Below, one piece after another: positions 30,180 to 45,607 of a stretch of 64,000 bases of DNA. This stretch comes from Streptomyces sp. NBC_00461 (GTDB lineage Bacteria > Actinomycetota > Actinomycetes > Streptomycetales > Streptomycetaceae), in assembly GCF_036013935.1 (NCBI RefSeq), contig NZ_CP107902.1:7101001-7165000 (forward strand). The letters run 5' to 3'. The translations under genes and the position numbers were made by a program. The notes under the pieces are model-generated. The model ran no database searches. It was not told where the DNA came from and worked only from the letters and a program-made list of their open reading frames with translations. The stretch's first letter is position 1. Every line of letters starts with the position of its first letter.

Positions 30180-30613
30180 AGTACGTTTACGGCTCCGCCA
30201 GAACGGGAACCCGGACGCTTCGTGCGTCGGAACCAGTCCCCGATCGGGGCGGGAAATCCGACTCAGAATCTCTGATAAAGTCGGAACCGCCGGAAAGGGA
30301 AACGCGAAAGCGGAAACCTGGAAAGCACCGAGGAAATCGGATCGGGAAACGGTCTGATAGAGTCGGAAACGTAAGACCGAAGGGAAGCGCCCGGAGGAAA
30401 GCCCGAGAGGGTGAGTACAAAGGAAGCGTCCGTTCCTTGAGAACTCAACAGCGTGCCAAAAATCAACGCCAGATATGTTGATACCCCGTCTGCCGGAATC
30501 ATCCGGTGGTCGAGGTTCCTTTGAAGTAAAACACAGCGAGGACGCTGTGAACGGCTGGGCTTATTCCGCCCGGCTGTTCCGCTCTCGTGGTGTCATCCCG
30601 ATTACGGGACAAC
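30180..30613 (+). promoter_or_regulatory. rrn promoter and leader region
   Basis: No gene. Two near-identical promoter-like elements with the context CTGATA(A/G)AGTCGGAA have -10 boxes TAAAGT (30276-30281) and TAGAGT (30358-30363), 82 bases apart, as in the tandem promoters of other Streptomyces rrn operons. Their -35 boxes are poor. A conserved leader box CTTGAGAACTCAACAGCG starts at 30436; a similar TTTGAGAACTGCACAGTG recurs in the 16S-23S spacer. These are probably antitermination or processing signals. The remainder up to the 16S start is processed leader. Confidence 0.75.
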
Positions 30614-35585
<4,972 letters not shown>

Positions 35586-35666
35586 GCGTCCACTGTGTTG
35601 GTTCTGAAACCACGAACAGCCCCGTTGTCGGGCCACGACAACGGTGCGGCTGAACAGTTTCATAGT

Positions 35667-35785
35667 GTTTCGGTGGTTATAGCGTGAGGGAAACGCCCGG
35701 TTACATTTCGAACCCGGAAGCTAAGCCTTACAGCGCCGATGGTACTGCAGGGGGGACCCTGTGGGAGAGTAGGACGCCGCCGAAC
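35667..35785 (+). rRNA. rrf: 5S ribosomal RNA
   Basis: A 119-base gene starting GTTTCGGTGGTTATAGCG, with the conserved CGAACCCGGAAGCTAAG loop and a 3' end CGCCGCCGAAC that pairs with the 5' end. It lies about 80 bases after 23S in the usual order. Confidence 0.97.
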
Positions 35786-35794
35786 AATCATTCA

Positions 35795-35838
35795 AAGGGT
35801 TGGATCCTGAACTTCGGTTCAGGGTCCAACCCTTTTTT
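35795..35838 (+). terminator. rrn operon terminator
   Basis: AAGGGTTGGATCCTGAAC, a UUCG-type tetraloop, then GTTCAGGGTCCAACCC and a run of six T. A classic intrinsic terminator 10 bases after 5S, with an unusually good U tract for Streptomyces. Confidence 0.97.
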
Positions 35839-35884
35839 GTTCTGCGTCACTTGAAGTTCACGTTGCGCAACAACCATCCGAGGC

Positions 35885-36562
35885 ATGGGTACTGCTGCAA
35901 TGCTCAGGGCCGCCGGCGTCGGTGTCGGTGACGAGGTTGTCGTGCCGGCCTTCGGGAACGCCGAGGTCGCCGGAGCGGTCGCCCTCGCGGGTGCGCTGCC
36001 GGTGTTCGCCGACATAGATCCGTTGACGTACTGCCTGGACGCGTCCGCTGTCGAGGCAGCCGTAACTTCGCGGACGGCGGCGATCGTTGTCGTGCACCGC
36101 TTCGGTCGGCCGGCTGACATCACGCGGCTGCACGGTGTGGGACAGCGGCACCAGCTCCTGGTGCTGGAGCAGGGCGAGTCAGAGGTGCCGTACGACGAGA
36201 TCGCTCAACGACGGGAGCGTGCCGCTTATCTCGACGCCAAGTTGAGGGGCGTACGGACGCCCGACGGTGGTGACGGGCACACGTATCAGCAGTACGTCGT
36301 CCGGGTGCCCGGGAACGGGCGGCCGGACCGGGATGCCTTTGCCCGGGCCGTGCGGTCCAGGGGAGTTGAGTGCCGGGTGCCGGTGAAGACGCCCGTGCAC
36401 AGGCTGCCGGAATTCCGTCGGTGCGTGCACTTGCCCGAGACCGAGCGGGCGGCCGATGAGACCCTCGCGCTGCCTGTGGACGCCGCGTTGACGAAGCGGG
36501 ACATGCAGCGGATCGTCGGCGCGTGCAACGCACTGGGCGGACTGCTCCAGCCTGCTTTCTGA
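35885..36562 (+). pseudogene. Decayed DegT/DnrJ/EryC1-type aminotransferase
   Basis: The 225-residue reading frame starts MGTAAMLRAAGVGVGDEVVVPAFGN, then VALAGALPVFADIDP and FGRPADI, which match the N-terminal half of DegT/StrS sugar aminotransferases. The second half (REKRAAYLD-like RERAAYLDAKL, HTYQQYVVRV, RSRGVECRVPVKTPVHRLPEF, LALPVDAALTKRDMQRIV) matches the C-terminal domain. The normal first 40-60 residues are missing, and so are about 80-130 residues between ITRL and YDEIAQRR, where the PLP-binding lysine lies. It therefore cannot be a standard PLP enzyme. The frame is still open with normal codon bias, so decay is recent or the shortened protein has another role. It lies between the rrn terminator and tRNA-Thr. 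Confidence 0.75.
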
Positions 36563-36566
36563 GCGG

Positions 36567-36596
36567 TTGGGAGCACGTGTCTGTTCGGGGTATGAT
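36567..36596 (+). promoter_or_regulatory. tRNA-Thr promoter
   Basis: TTGGGA (36567-36572), an 18-base spacer and TATGAT (36591-36596) form one of the best vegetative promoters in the window, 39 bases before the tRNA. Confidence 0.75.
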
Positions 36597-36604
36597 CTAT
36601 TCCG

Positions 36605-36634
36605 TTGCCACGAGGGAAACCTCGTAAGGCAACA
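36605..36634 (+). other. Hairpin directly before tRNA-Thr
   Basis: GTTGCC and ACGAG pair with CTCGT and GGCAAC to make an 11-bp stem around GGAAAC, with an AA bulge. It would form in the pre-tRNA 5' leader right beside the RNase P cleavage site. Confidence 0.6.
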
Positions 36635-36635
36635 G

Positions 36636-36711
36636 GCCCCTATAGCTCAGTCGGTAGAGCGTCTCCATGGTAAGGAGAAGGTCAACGGTTCGATTCCGTT
36701 TGGGGGCTCCA
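36636..36711 (+). tRNA. tRNA-Thr (anticodon GGT)
   Basis: A 76-base cloverleaf: acceptor GCCCCTA pairing with TGGGGGC, D arm GCTCAGTCGGTAGAGC, anticodon stem TCTCC/GGAGA with loop ATGGTAA (GGT at 36669-36671, reading ACC and ACU), T arm AACGG-TTCGATT-CCGTT, then discriminator T and encoded CCA. It is followed by its own terminator and is not linked to an integrase. Confidence 0.97.
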
Positions 36712-36716
36712 GCCAG

Positions 36717-36747
36717 AAGGCCCCGCCCAATTGGGCGGGGCCTTCTT
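36717..36747. terminator. Terminator after tRNA-Thr
   Basis: AAGGCCCCGCCC, loop AATT, GGGCGGGGCCTT, then CTT. It is symmetrical and sits between the tRNA and the 3' end of the minus-strand osaC gene, so it probably works for both. Confidence 0.93.
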
Positions 36748-36763
36748 CGTGTTCCGGCGTCTG

Positions 36764-39517
36764 TCAGTCCTTGTGGAGGCCCGGGACTCGCATGGCCAGG
36801 ATCGCCATGTCGTCGGACGGGGCGTCGGATGCGAAGCGTTCCACCGCGCGCATGATGCGGGCGGCGACCGCACCCGCCGTCAGGCCCGTGCAGGTGGTGA
36901 GGACATCGGAGAGGCCGTCGTCGCCCAGCATGCGGGTGCCCTCGCGGCGTTCCGTGACGCCGTCCGTGACGCACAGCAGGACATCCCCCGGGTCGAGGGT
37001 GACCGTCTGCTCGTAGAGCTCCAGGTCCTCCATCACGCCCAGGAGCGGCTGCGGTTCGGCGGCCGGCTCCACGGTGCCGTCCTGCCGCAGGCGGAGTGGG
37101 AGGGGGTGTCCGGCGCAGACCACCTTCAGTTCCGCGCTGCCGTCCTCCTGCGGTCGCATCTCGCCGTAGAGAAGGGTCAGGAAGCGGCTGCGGGCGCCCT
37201 CGTCGAGAATGGCCGAGTTCAGTCGTTCCAGGACGGCCGGGCCGCTGAGGCCCTCGCGGGCCAGCAGGCGCAGGGCGTGCCGGGCCAGGCCCGTGACGGC
37301 GGCCGCGTTCGGGCCCGTACCGCAGACGTCGCCGATGGCGAAGCCGTAGGCGCCGTCGCTGATGGGGAAGAGGTCGTAGAAGTCACCGCCGACCTCGTTG
37401 CCCTCGCCGGCCGCGCGGTAGATGACCTCGACCTCGACGCCGTCGATCTCGGGGAGTTCGGGCGGCAGGAGGCTGCGCTGGAGGGCCTGGCTGATGGCCG
37501 TGCGCTCGGAGTAGAGGCGGGCGTTGTCGAGGGCGAGGGCGGCCCTGCGGCTCAAGTCCTCGGCCAGTTCCAGGATTTCCTGGCGGAAGTGCTCGTCGGT
37601 GGGCTTGCCGAGCGTCAGCATGCCGATGACGCGGTTGCGGGCCACCAGGGGGAGCACGACTGTCTCACCGCCCACCGCGGAGGCCGTGGCGAGCGTGGGG
37701 CCGATACCCGAGGCGATCTGATGGGTCGGACCGCCGCTCAGGCCGAGGCTGCGCATGGAACTGCGCAGGGCTGCCTGGTGGGCCACCTCGCCGGGAGCCG
37801 ACCAGACACGGGCGCCGGGGGTGGGGACCGGGTCGGGCGGGGACACCTTCGAGAGCAACGACTTGATGCCGTCGATGAGTTCCTCGTCCTCGTGCAGGAC
37901 GTACGAGAGGTAGGGCTCGGAGGCCTGGTCGGCGATCGTGTAGACGGCACACCAGGTGGCGAGTGTGGGGACCGTCATCTGTGCCATGAGGGCCAGGGTC
38001 TGGTCGCGGTCCAGGGTGCCGGCCAGCAGGTCGGAGGCCTCGACGAGGAAGCTCAGGGAGCCTCGGCGCAGTCGTTCCAGTTCGCCGAGGCGGGCCGACT
38101 CGACCGCCAACGCGATGCGGTCCGCGGCGAATTGGAGGCGCAGGGCCTCCTCGTTCGAGTATCTGCCTGGTCCCTCCGCCGCCACGCCGAGGGAGCCGGT
38201 GAGGCGACCCTCGACCTTGAGGGGGACCGTGACGACCGAGCGCATGCCCGTGCCGCTGAGGAGCGGGACCGCGCCGGGTACGGCCGCCAAGTCGTCGTGG
38301 ACCGCCGGCATGCGGGCCGAGCCGTAGCGGCCGGGGCCCGCCTCGACGGGCACGCGGGCGAAGCGCTGGCGGGCGGAGGGCAGGCCTGTGGAGGCGCGGA
38401 CCTCCAGCTCCGTTTCGTCGTCGGTCGCGAGGAGCAGGAAGGCGGAGTCGGCGTCGAGCATGTCGCGGGCGCGCTCCACCGTCCGCTGGAGGAGGCCGTC
38501 GAGGTCGTCCGGGGCCGGCGAGCCGATGAACACCTCGAACGGGTCGGAGCTCTGGCCGTCGGAGGTGGTCGCCGAGTCGGAGGACGGGATGCGCAGCGGG
38601 GTCTGCAGGACGGCCCGCTCGTGTTCCCGCACGAGGAGGCAGACCGTGGAGGGCTCGCCGCCCGTGTCGCGGACGCGGAGGTGGGAGGCGTACACCGGAG
38701 TGACGCGGCCGTTGGCGCCTCTTATGCCATAGCTGCCCTCCCAGCGGGAGAGCTGGAGTGCCTCCACGATGCCCGTGCTGGTGCCGGGGGTGTGCGGCCA
38801 GGCGGCGAAGTCGGTGAGGGGCTTGCCGCTGACCTGTTCGGCCGGGTAGCCGAAGAGTTCCTCCGCGTCCTCGTTCCACGACGTGATGGAGCCGGTGCGG
38901 TCGATCTGGATGACCGCCACGCGGACCCGGCCGTCGGCGAGGGGGAGGAGGTCGGAGGGGAGTGAGGGGCCCGCCGCGCGCGTACCGACAGAGCGCTGGG
39001 GGAGGTCCAGGTGGAACCAGACCTGCTTCTGCGTCGGTGTGTAGTCGACGCCCCAGCGGCCGGCGAGCGCCGCGCACAGCTGGAGCCCGCGGCCGCCCTC
39101 GCGGTCGGGGCTGCCCATGTTGACGGGGTGGCCCTGGAGGGGGATCTCGCGCTCCGGGTAGCGGTCGGCCACCTCGATACGTACACCCTCGTCACTGCGC
39201 AGGCACAGGACGTCCGCGGACGTGCCGGCATGCACCACGGCGTTGGTCACCAGCTCGCTGGTGAGGACCACGGCGTCGTCGACGATATCGGCGAAGCCCC
39301 AGCCCTGAAGGGTGTCGCGGACGAAGGAGCGGGCCGTCGCCACCGATCGTCCGACGGGCTCGAAGCTGGCGGCCGCGCGCGCGGTGATCACAGAACTCCT
39401 CGTCCGGTTGTCGACGGGCAGGGCTGCCTGGCCGACCGGCTCGTGCCGCTGATGCGGCAGGCCGCCCGTCGGCCGGGGGTCCGGGGGTTGTCCCCCCGGG
39501 ATCAGTCCGGTGGTCAT
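36764..39517 (-). CDS. osaC: OsaC-like multidomain regulator (RsbW-like kinase, PAS, GAF, PP2C phosphatase)
   Basis: A 917-residue cytosolic regulator. Residues about 50-172 are an RsbW-like HATPase (ELVTNAVVHA N box, GGRGL G box). About 195-320 form a PAS domain (VIQIDRTGSITSWNEDAEELFGY). Two GAF-type segments follow (about 350-660), then an SpoIIE/RsbU PP2C phosphatase (EGNEVGGDFYDLF, GDVCGTGPNAA, LLCVTDGVTERR). The same order is known for S. coelicolor OsaC, which is divergent from osaAB and needed to restore sigma-B activity after osmotic stress. This position, divergent from an osaA homologue, supports the name. ATG 39517 is preferred; GTG 39391, four bases after GAGGAG, is an alternative that keeps all domains. 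Confidence 0.9.
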   Translation of the reverse strand: MTTGLIPGGQPPDPRPTGGLPHQRHEPVGQAALPVDNRTRSSVITARAAASFEPVGRSVATARSFVRDTLQGWGFADIVDDAVVLTSELVTNAVVHAGTSADVLCLRSDEGVRIEVADRYPEREIPLQGHPVNMGSPDREGGRGLQLCAALAGRWGVDYTPTQKQVWFHLDLPQRSVGTRAAGPSLPSDLLPLADGRVRVAVIQIDRTGSITSWNEDAEELFGYPAEQVSGKPLTDFAAWPHTPGTSTGIVEALQLSRWEGSYGIRGANGRVTPVYASHLRVRDTGGEPSTVCLLVREHERAVLQTPLRIPSSDSATTSDGQSSDPFEVFIGSPAPDDLDGLLQRTVERARDMLDADSAFLLLATDDETELEVRASTGLPSARQRFARVPVEAGPGRYGSARMPAVHDDLAAVPGAVPLLSGTGMRSVVTVPLKVEGRLTGSLGVAAEGPGRYSNEEALRLQFAADRIALAVESARLGELERLRRGSLSFLVEASDLLAGTLDRDQTLALMAQMTVPTLATWCAVYTIADQASEPYLSYVLHEDEELIDGIKSLLSKVSPPDPVPTPGARVWSAPGEVAHQAALRSSMRSLGLSGGPTHQIASGIGPTLATASAVGGETVVLPLVARNRVIGMLTLGKPTDEHFRQEILELAEDLSRRAALALDNARLYSERTAISQALQRSLLPPELPEIDGVEVEVIYRAAGEGNEVGGDFYDLFPISDGAYGFAIGDVCGTGPNAAAVTGLARHALRLLAREGLSGPAVLERLNSAILDEGARSRFLTLLYGEMRPQEDGSAELKVVCAGHPLPLRLRQDGTVEPAAEPQPLLGVMEDLELYEQTVTLDPGDVLLCVTDGVTERREGTRMLGDDGLSDVLTTCTGLTAGAVAARIMRAVERFASDAPSDDMAILAMRVPGLHKD

Positions 39518-39894
39518 GTTGTGCGGCCGCCCTCCGATGCCCGCTCGTGCTCGTGCCACCGCCCAGGCCGGACGGACCGGCGCGGCTGGACAGCCGCATG
39601 CAAGGTTACTTACCTTCGCCGTCCATGCGGATGCCGGTCTGCAGTGTTTCCGCCCAGAGGGTGTGCGGACGATGTGCGAAGCTGCCGAACTGTTATGGCC
39701 GGGTTCAGGCAGGGTGAAACACTGGGCAAGCTTCTTGTGAAGGTCCGGGCAGGTGGAGTGTCTTCCGCGCACAGCGGGCAGCAGCCCGTGGTGTGGCCTG
39801 GTTACATCCGGCAGAACTACGCAGTAGTAACTGGTACGGCGAACGGTAGTACCGGAGCACAGCAGTAACGGTCGACCCCTGCGGGAGGGACACA
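39518..39894. promoter_or_regulatory. osaC-osaA divergent region, 377 bp
   Basis: No gene. Close to osaA are two inverted repeats: ACTAC-GCA-GTAGT (39816-39828) and GGTAC-N11-GTACC (39833-39853). They may be regulator sites. No convincing sigma-B type (GTTT...GGGTAC) promoter was located by eye. The osaA ribosome binding site GGGAGGG is at 39882-39888. Confidence 0.5.
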
Positions 39895-42800
39895 GTGGAG
39901 TCTGGCGCAGCGACGCGGGGCACTAAGACGCGCGCGAAAGGCGGACAGTCCCTGAGTAACCAGCGTAAACCGCGTGGTGGGACCACCGCGGTGGACACGG
40001 CCGCCATGAACCGGCTGTTGGCGGCTCTCGTGGCGATGCGCGACGGGAACTTCCGTAAACGGCTCACGGTGTCCGGGGACGGCGTGATGTCCGAGATCGC
40101 GGCGGTCTTCAACGAGGTGGCCGACCGCAATCTGCATCTGACGGGTGAGCTGTCGCGCGTGCGGCGCATGGTGGGTCGTGAGGGCAAGCTCACCGAGCGG
40201 CTGGAGACGGGGGCCTATGAGGGTTCCTGGGTGGCCGCCATCGAGGCGTCCAACGCGCTCGTGGACGACCTCGTACGGCCCGTCTCCGAGGTCGGCCGGG
40301 TGCTGTCGGCGGTGGCAGAGGGTGATCTGTCGCCGCGCATGGAGCTGCGGACGCAGGCCCAGGACGGGACCGGGCATCCGCTGCGGGGGGAGTTCCTCAA
40401 GGTCGGCCGGACCGTGAACAACCTCGTCGACCAGCTGTCGACGTTCACCGACGAGGTCACGCGCGTGGCCAGCGAGGTGGGCACCGAGGGCAAGCTGGGT
40501 GGTCAGGCACGCGTGCGTGGCATGTCGGGTTCGTGGAAGGACCTCACGGACTCCGTCAACACGATGGCGTACCGGCTGACGGCCCAGGTGCGGGACATCG
40601 CCCTGGTGACGACCGCGGTGGCCAAGGGCGACCTGTCCCGGAAGGTCACGGTTCACGTCGCCGGCGAGATGCTGGAGCTCAAGAACACCGTCAACACGAT
40701 GGTGGACCAGCTGTCGTCCTTCTCCTCCGAGGTGACGCGTGTCGCGCGCGAGGTGGGCACCGAGGGCGAGCTCGGCGGTCAGGCGCAGGTGCCGGGTGTG
40801 GCCGGTGTGTGGAAGGACCTCACCGATTCGGTGAACCTCATGGCCGGCAACCTGACGGCCCAGGTGCGCGGTATCGCGCAGGTCACCACCGCGGTCGCCA
40901 ACGGTGACCTGTCGCAGAAGGTCACCGTGTCGGCACGCGGTGAGGTCGCGCAGCTCGCGGACACGATCAACCAGATGACCGAGACGCTGCGGATCTTCGC
41001 GGACGAGGTCACGCGCGTGGCCAACGAGGTCGGTGCCGCGGGGCAGCTGGGTGGTCAGGCGAACGTGCCGGGCGCGGCGGGCACGTGGAAGGACCTGACG
41101 GACTCCGTCAACACGGTGTTCCGGAATCTGACCATTCAGGTGAGGGACATCGCGGCCGTCACGACGGCGGTGGCCAACGGTGACCTCTCCCAGAAGGTCA
41201 CGGTCGACGTGGCCGGCGAGATGCTCGAGCTGAAGAACACCGTCAACGGCATGGTCGACCAGCTGTCGTCGTTCGGTTCCGAGGTGACGCGTGTGGCCCG
41301 TGAGGTCGGCGTCGAGGGTGAGCTGGGCGGGCAGGCGCAGGTGCCGGGCGCGGCCGGAACCTGGAAGGACCTGACCGACTCGGTCAACACCGCTTTCCGC
41401 AACCTCACCGGGCAGGTGCGCAACATCGCCCAGGTGACGACGGCGGTGGCCAACGGTGATCTGTCGCAGAAGGTCACCGTGGACGTCTCCGGCGAGATGC
41501 TCCAGCTGAAGAACACCGTGAACACGATGGTGGACCAGCTGTCGTCCTTCGCCGACCAGGTCACGCGGATGGCCCGGGACGTGGGCACGGAGGGCCGGCT
41601 GGGCGGGCAGGCGGTCGTACCGGGTGTGGCCGGTACGTGGAAGGAGCTCACCGACTCCGTCAACGGCATGGCCGGGAACCTGACGGCCCAGGTGCGCAAC
41701 ATCGCGCAGGTGACCACCGCGGTCGCCCAGGGTGACCTCTCCCAGAAGATCGACGTCGACGCGCGCGGGGAGATCCTGGAGCTGAAGAACACCATCAACA
41801 CGATGGTCGACCAGCTCTCCGGGTTCGCCGACCAGGTGACCCGCGTGGCCCGTGAGGTGGGCACGGAGGGTCGTCTGGGCGGGCAGGCGCAGGTGCCAGG
41901 TGTGGCCGGTGTGTGGCGGGACCTGACCGATTCGGTGAACGGCATGGCCGGGAACCTGACGGCTCAGGTGCGCAACATCGCGCAGGTCGCGACGGCGGTG
42001 GCCCGGGGTGACCTGTCCCAGAAGATCACCGTGGACGCGCGCGGGGAGATCCTGGAGCTGAAGAACACCCTGAACACGATGGTCGACCAGCTGTCGTCGT
42101 TCGCGGAGGAGGTCACCAGGGTCGCCCGCGAGGTGGGCACCGAGGGCCAGCTGGGCGGTCAGGCCGAGGTGCAGGGTGTCTCCGGCACCTGGAAGGACCT
42201 CACGCAGTCCGTGAACTTCATGGCGAACAACCTGACCATCCAGGTGCGCAACATCGCCGAGGTCACGACCGCGGTCGCCAAGGGCGACCTGTCCAAGAAG
42301 ATCACTGTTGACGCGAAGGGCGAGATTCTCGAACTCGTCACGACGGTCAACACGATGGTTGACCAACTGTCCAGTTTCGCCGAGCAGGTGACCCGGGTGG
42401 CCCGCGAGGTGGGCACCGAGGGCATCCTGGGCGGCCAGGCGCACGTGCCCGGCGTCACGGGCATCTGGAAGGACCTCAGCGGCAACGTCAACCTGATGGC
42501 CAAGAACCTGACCATGCAGGTGCGCAACATCTCCCAGGTCGCCGCGGCCGTGGCCAACGGTGACCTGACCCGGACGGTGACGATCGAGGCGCGCGGCGAG
42601 GTCGCGCAGCTCGCCGACACCTTCAACACCATGGTGAAGACGCTGAGTTCGTTCGCCGACCAGGTCACCAAGGTGGCCCGCGAGGTGGGCACGGACGGCA
42701 TCCTCGGTGGGCAGGCGCACGTACCCGGTGTGGCCGGTACCTGGAAGGACCTCACCGAGTCCGTGAACCAGATGGCGTCCAACCTGACCGGCCAGGTGCG

Positions 42801-45363
42801 CAACATCGCCATGGTCACCACGGCCATCGCCAAGGGTGACCTGACCAAGAAGATCGACATTGACGCTCGTGGCGAGATCCTTGAGCTCAAGACGACGATC
42901 AACACGATGGTCGACCAGCTGTCCAGCTTTGCCGAAGAGGTCACCCGAGTCGCCCGTGAGGTGGGTACGGAGGGTCAGCTCGGCGGTCAGGCACGCGTGC
43001 GTGACGTGGACGGCACCTGGCGCGACCTCACGGAGTCCGTGAACGAGATGGCCGGGAACCTGACCCGGCAGGTGCGCGCCATCGCGCGCGTGGCGACCGC
43101 GGTGACCCGCGGCGACCTGAACCTGAAGATCGACGTCGACGCGTCCGGCGAGATCCAGGAACTGCAGGACTACATCAACAAGATGATCGCCAACCTGCGC
43201 GACACCACGATCGCCAACAAGGAGCAGGACTGGCTGAAGGGCAACTTGGCCCGTATCTCCGCACTGATGCAGGGCCGCCGCGACCTGCAGGATGTGGCCT
43301 CGCTGATCATGAGCGAGCTGACGCCGGTGGTCTCCGCGCAGCACGGCGCCTTCTTCGTGGCGATGACGCCCGTCGACGGCAAGGAGCTCAGCCCCGGGGG
43401 CGATGACGCGTACGAGCTGCGGATGCTCGGGTCGTACGGCTACTCGATGGGCTCCATGCCGACGTCGTTCCGGCCGGGCGAGGCGTTGATCGGGACGGCC
43501 GCCGAGGAGAAGCGCACGATCCTCGTGGAGAACGCGCCCAGTGGCTACCTGAAGATCTCCTCCGGCCTCGGCGAGGCGCCGCCCGCGCAGGTGATCGTCC
43601 TTCCGGTGCTGTTCGAGGGCAAGGTGCTCGGCATCATCGAGCTGGCCTCCTTCACCCCCTTCACGCAGATCCAGAAGGACTTCCTCAACCAGATCGCCGA
43701 GATGATCGCGACCAGCGTCAACACCATCTCCGTCAACACCAAGACGGAGCAGTTGCTGAAGCAGTCGCAGGAGCTGACCGAGCAACTCCGTGAGCGGTCG
43801 GCCGAGTTGGAGAACCGGCAGAAGGCCCTCCAGGCGTCCAACGCGGAGCTGGAGGAGAAGGCCGAGCTGCTGGCCCAGCAGAACCGCGACATCGAGGTGA
43901 AGAACACCGAGATCGAGGAGGCGCGGCAGGTCCTGGAGGAGCGCGCCGAGCAGCTCGCCGTGTCGATGCGCTACAAGAGCGAGTTCCTCGCCAACATGTC
44001 GCACGAGTTGCGTACGCCGCTCAACTCGCTGCTGATCCTCGCCAAGCTGCTCGCCGACAACGCGGACTCCAACCTCACTCCGAAGCAGGTCGAGTTCGCC
44101 GAGACCATTCACGGCGCGGGCTCCGACCTGCTCCAGCTGATCAACGACATCCTCGACCTGTCGAAGGTCGAGGCGGGCAAGATGGACGTCTCCCCGACGC
44201 GCATCGCGCTCGTCCAGCTCGTCGACTACGTGGAGGCCACCTTCCGGCCGCTGACCGCGGAGAAGGGCCTGGACCTGTCCGTACGGGTGTCGCCGGAGCT
44301 GCCCGCCACGCTGCACACCGACGAACAACGGCTGCTGCAGGTGCTGCGGAACCTGTTGTCCAACGCGGTGAAGTTCACCGACTCCGGTGCCGTCGAGCTG
44401 GTCATCCGGCCCGCGGGCCGGGACGTGCCCATGGCGATCCGGGAGCAACTGCTCGAAGCCGGGTCGATGACCGATCCGGACGCGGACCTGATCGCGTTCT
44501 CCGTGACCGACACCGGCATCGGTATCGCCGCCAGCAAGATGCGGGTGATCTTCGAGGCGTTCAAGCAGGCGGACGGTACGACGAGTCGCAAGTACGGCGG
44601 TACCGGGCTCGGCCTGTCGATCTCGCGGGAGATCGCGCAGCTGCTCGGCGGTGAGATCTACGCACAGAGCGAGCCGGGGCGTGGATCGACGTTCACGCTG
44701 TATTTGCCGCTGCATCCGAGCGAACTGCCGCCGCAGGGCTACCAGCAGGCGCTGCCCGCCCTGGCGGCCGGCGACCTGGTGGCCGCCGCGGATCTTGCCC
44801 AGCGCGCCGAGGTGGCGATCGAGACGCCGGCCGAGGTGAAGTCGTACCGCGAGACGCAGAACGGCGCCGCGGCGCTCTTCAGGCGCCGCCGCAGGCCCGG
44901 ACTCGATGTCGACCACCGTCTGGCGCCCCAGGAGCAGTGGTCGGCCGCGGAGCAGACGGCGCCGGTTCCGCACCGCGGGATCCGCTTCGGCGGCCAGAAG
45001 GTGCTGATCGTCGACGACGACATCCGCAACGTGTTCGCGCTGACCAGCGTGCTGGAGCAGCACGGGCTGTCGGTGCTGTACGCCGAGAACGGCCGTGAGG
45101 GCATCGAGGTCCTGGAACAGCACGACGACGTCGCGGTCGTCCTGATGGACATCATGATGCCGGAGATGGACGGCTACGCGACGACCACGGCGATCCGCAG
45201 GATGCCGCAGTTCGCGGGTCTGCCGATCATCGCGCTGACGGCGAAGGCGATGAAGGGCGACCGGGAGAAGGCGATCGAGTCGGGGGCCTCCGACTACGTG
45301 ACCAAACCGGTCGATCCCGATCATCTGCTGTCGGTGATGGAGCAGTGGATGCGGGGGGAGTGA
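39895..45363 (+). CDS. osaA: Hybrid histidine kinase with a long HAMP array (OsaA-like)
   Basis: A 1822-residue kinase without transmembrane segments. GTG 39895 lies 6 bases after GGGAGGG. Residues about 120-1097 are a tandem array of HAMP-type units with a strict 92-residue (276-bp) period; the motif GGQA with the following W(K/R)(D/E)L occurs ten times. Then come a GAF domain (about 1115-1280), a coiled coil (about 1285-1355), a HisKA domain with SHELRTP (phospho-acceptor H1370), HATPase boxes [15 protein letters not shown] and GGTGLGLSI, and a C-terminal receiver with phospho-acceptor D1752 ([12 protein letters not shown]). Cytosolic HAMP-array hybrid kinases resemble fungal group III (Nik1/Os-1) osmosensors. 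In S. coelicolor the homologue OsaA works with OsaB in osmoadaptation. Confidence 0.93.
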   Translation: MESGAATRGTKTRAKGGQSLSNQRKPRGGTTAVDTAAMNRLLAALVAMRDGNFRKRLTVSGDGVMSEIAAVFNEVADRNLHLTGELSRVRRMVGREGKLTERLETGAYEGSWVAAIEASNALVDDLVRPVSEVGRVLSAVAEGDLSPRMELRTQAQDGTGHPLRGEFLKVGRTVNNLVDQLSTFTDEVTRVASEVGTEGKLGGQARVRGMSGSWKDLTDSVNTMAYRLTAQVRDIALVTTAVAKGDLSRKVTVHVAGEMLELKNTVNTMVDQLSSFSSEVTRVAREVGTEGELGGQAQVPGVAGVWKDLTDSVNLMAGNLTAQVRGIAQVTTAVANGDLSQKVTVSARGEVAQLADTINQMTETLRIFADEVTRVANEVGAAGQLGGQANVPGAAGTWKDLTDSVNTVFRNLTIQVRDIAAVTTAVANGDLSQKVTVDVAGEMLELKNTVNGMVDQLSSFGSEVTRVAREVGVEGELGGQAQVPGAAGTWKDLTDSVNTAFRNLTGQVRNIAQVTTAVANGDLSQKVTVDVSGEMLQLKNTVNTMVDQLSSFADQVTRMARDVGTEGRLGGQAVVPGVAGTWKELTDSVNGMAGNLTAQVRNIAQVTTAVAQGDLSQKIDVDARGEILELKNTINTMVDQLSGFADQVTRVAREVGTEGRLGGQAQVPGVAGVWRDLTDSVNGMAGNLTAQVRNIAQVATAVARGDLSQKITVDARGEILELKNTLNTMVDQLSSFAEEVTRVAREVGTEGQLGGQAEVQGVSGTWKDLTQSVNFMANNLTIQVRNIAEVTTAVAKGDLSKKITVDAKGEILELVTTVNTMVDQLSSFAEQVTRVAREVGTEGILGGQAHVPGVTGIWKDLSGNVNLMAKNLTMQVRNISQVAAAVANGDLTRTVTIEARGEVAQLADTFNTMVKTLSSFADQVTKVAREVGTDGILGGQAHVPGVAGTWKDLTESVNQMASNLTGQVRNIAMVTTAIAKGDLTKKIDIDARGEILELKTTINTMVDQLSSFAEEVTRVAREVGTEGQLGGQARVRDVDGTWRDLTESVNEMAGNLTRQVRAIARVATAVTRGDLNLKIDVDASGEIQELQDYINKMIANLRDTTIANKEQDWLKGNLARISALMQGRRDLQDVASLIMSELTPVVSAQHGAFFVAMTPVDGKELSPGGDDAYELRMLGSYGYSMGSMPTSFRPGEALIGTAAEEKRTILVENAPSGYLKISSGLGEAPPAQVIVLPVLFEGKVLGIIELASFTPFTQIQKDFLNQIAEMIATSVNTISVNTKTEQLLKQSQELTEQLRERSAELENRQKALQASNAELEEKAELLAQQNRDIEVKNTEIEEARQVLEERAEQLAVSMRYKSEFLANMSHELRTPLNSLLILAKLLADNADSNLTPKQVEFAETIHGAGSDLLQLINDILDLSKVEAGKMDVSPTRIALVQLVDYVEATFRPLTAEKGLDLSVRVSPELPATLHTDEQRLLQVLRNLLSNAVKFTDSGAVELVIRPAGRDVPMAIREQLLEAGSMTDPDADLIAFSVTDTGIGIAASKMRVIFEAFKQADGTTSRKYGGTGLGLSISREIAQLLGGEIYAQSEPGRGSTFTLYLPLHPSELPPQGYQQALPALAAGDLVAAADLAQRAEVAIETPAEVKSYRETQNGAAALFRRRRRPGLDVDHRLAPQEQWSAAEQTAPVPHRGIRFGGQKVLIVDDDIRNVFALTSVLEQHGLSVLYAENGREGIEVLEQHDDVAVVLMDIMMPEMDGYATTTAIRRMPQFAGLPIIALTAKAMKGDREKAIESGASDYVTKPVDPDHLLSVMEQWMRGE

Positions 45364-45607
45364 CGGGAACCATCGATGTTCACGCGGAGTTGCTGACTCA
45401 GTGTGGCCGAAGCCGTGTAGAAGTACGGGATTCGGGGAACCTTCTGGTCTCCCACTACGTTTCTGCTATGTGCACAGTGACATCACGGTGACAGGGTGTG
45501 GCGACGGGCGGGGTGCGGCTACGATGACCGGCACAAGGACGGGCGGCGAAAGGGAGTCGTCCCCAGGGGCGGCACCCGGTGCACAGCCGGGGCGAGGAGG
45601 GCGGGCC

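Noticed and set aside
36636..36711. Attachment site of an integrated element at tRNA-Thr
   Set aside because: The tRNA is intact with its own terminator; no integrase, excisionase or duplicated tRNA 3' end lies nearby.
39817..45324. 1835-codon open frame on the minus strand opposite osaA
   Set aside because: Mirror of the high-GC osaA gene: composition is His/Asp/Leu/Arg-rich without domains, and osaA has complete family motifs in the plus frame.
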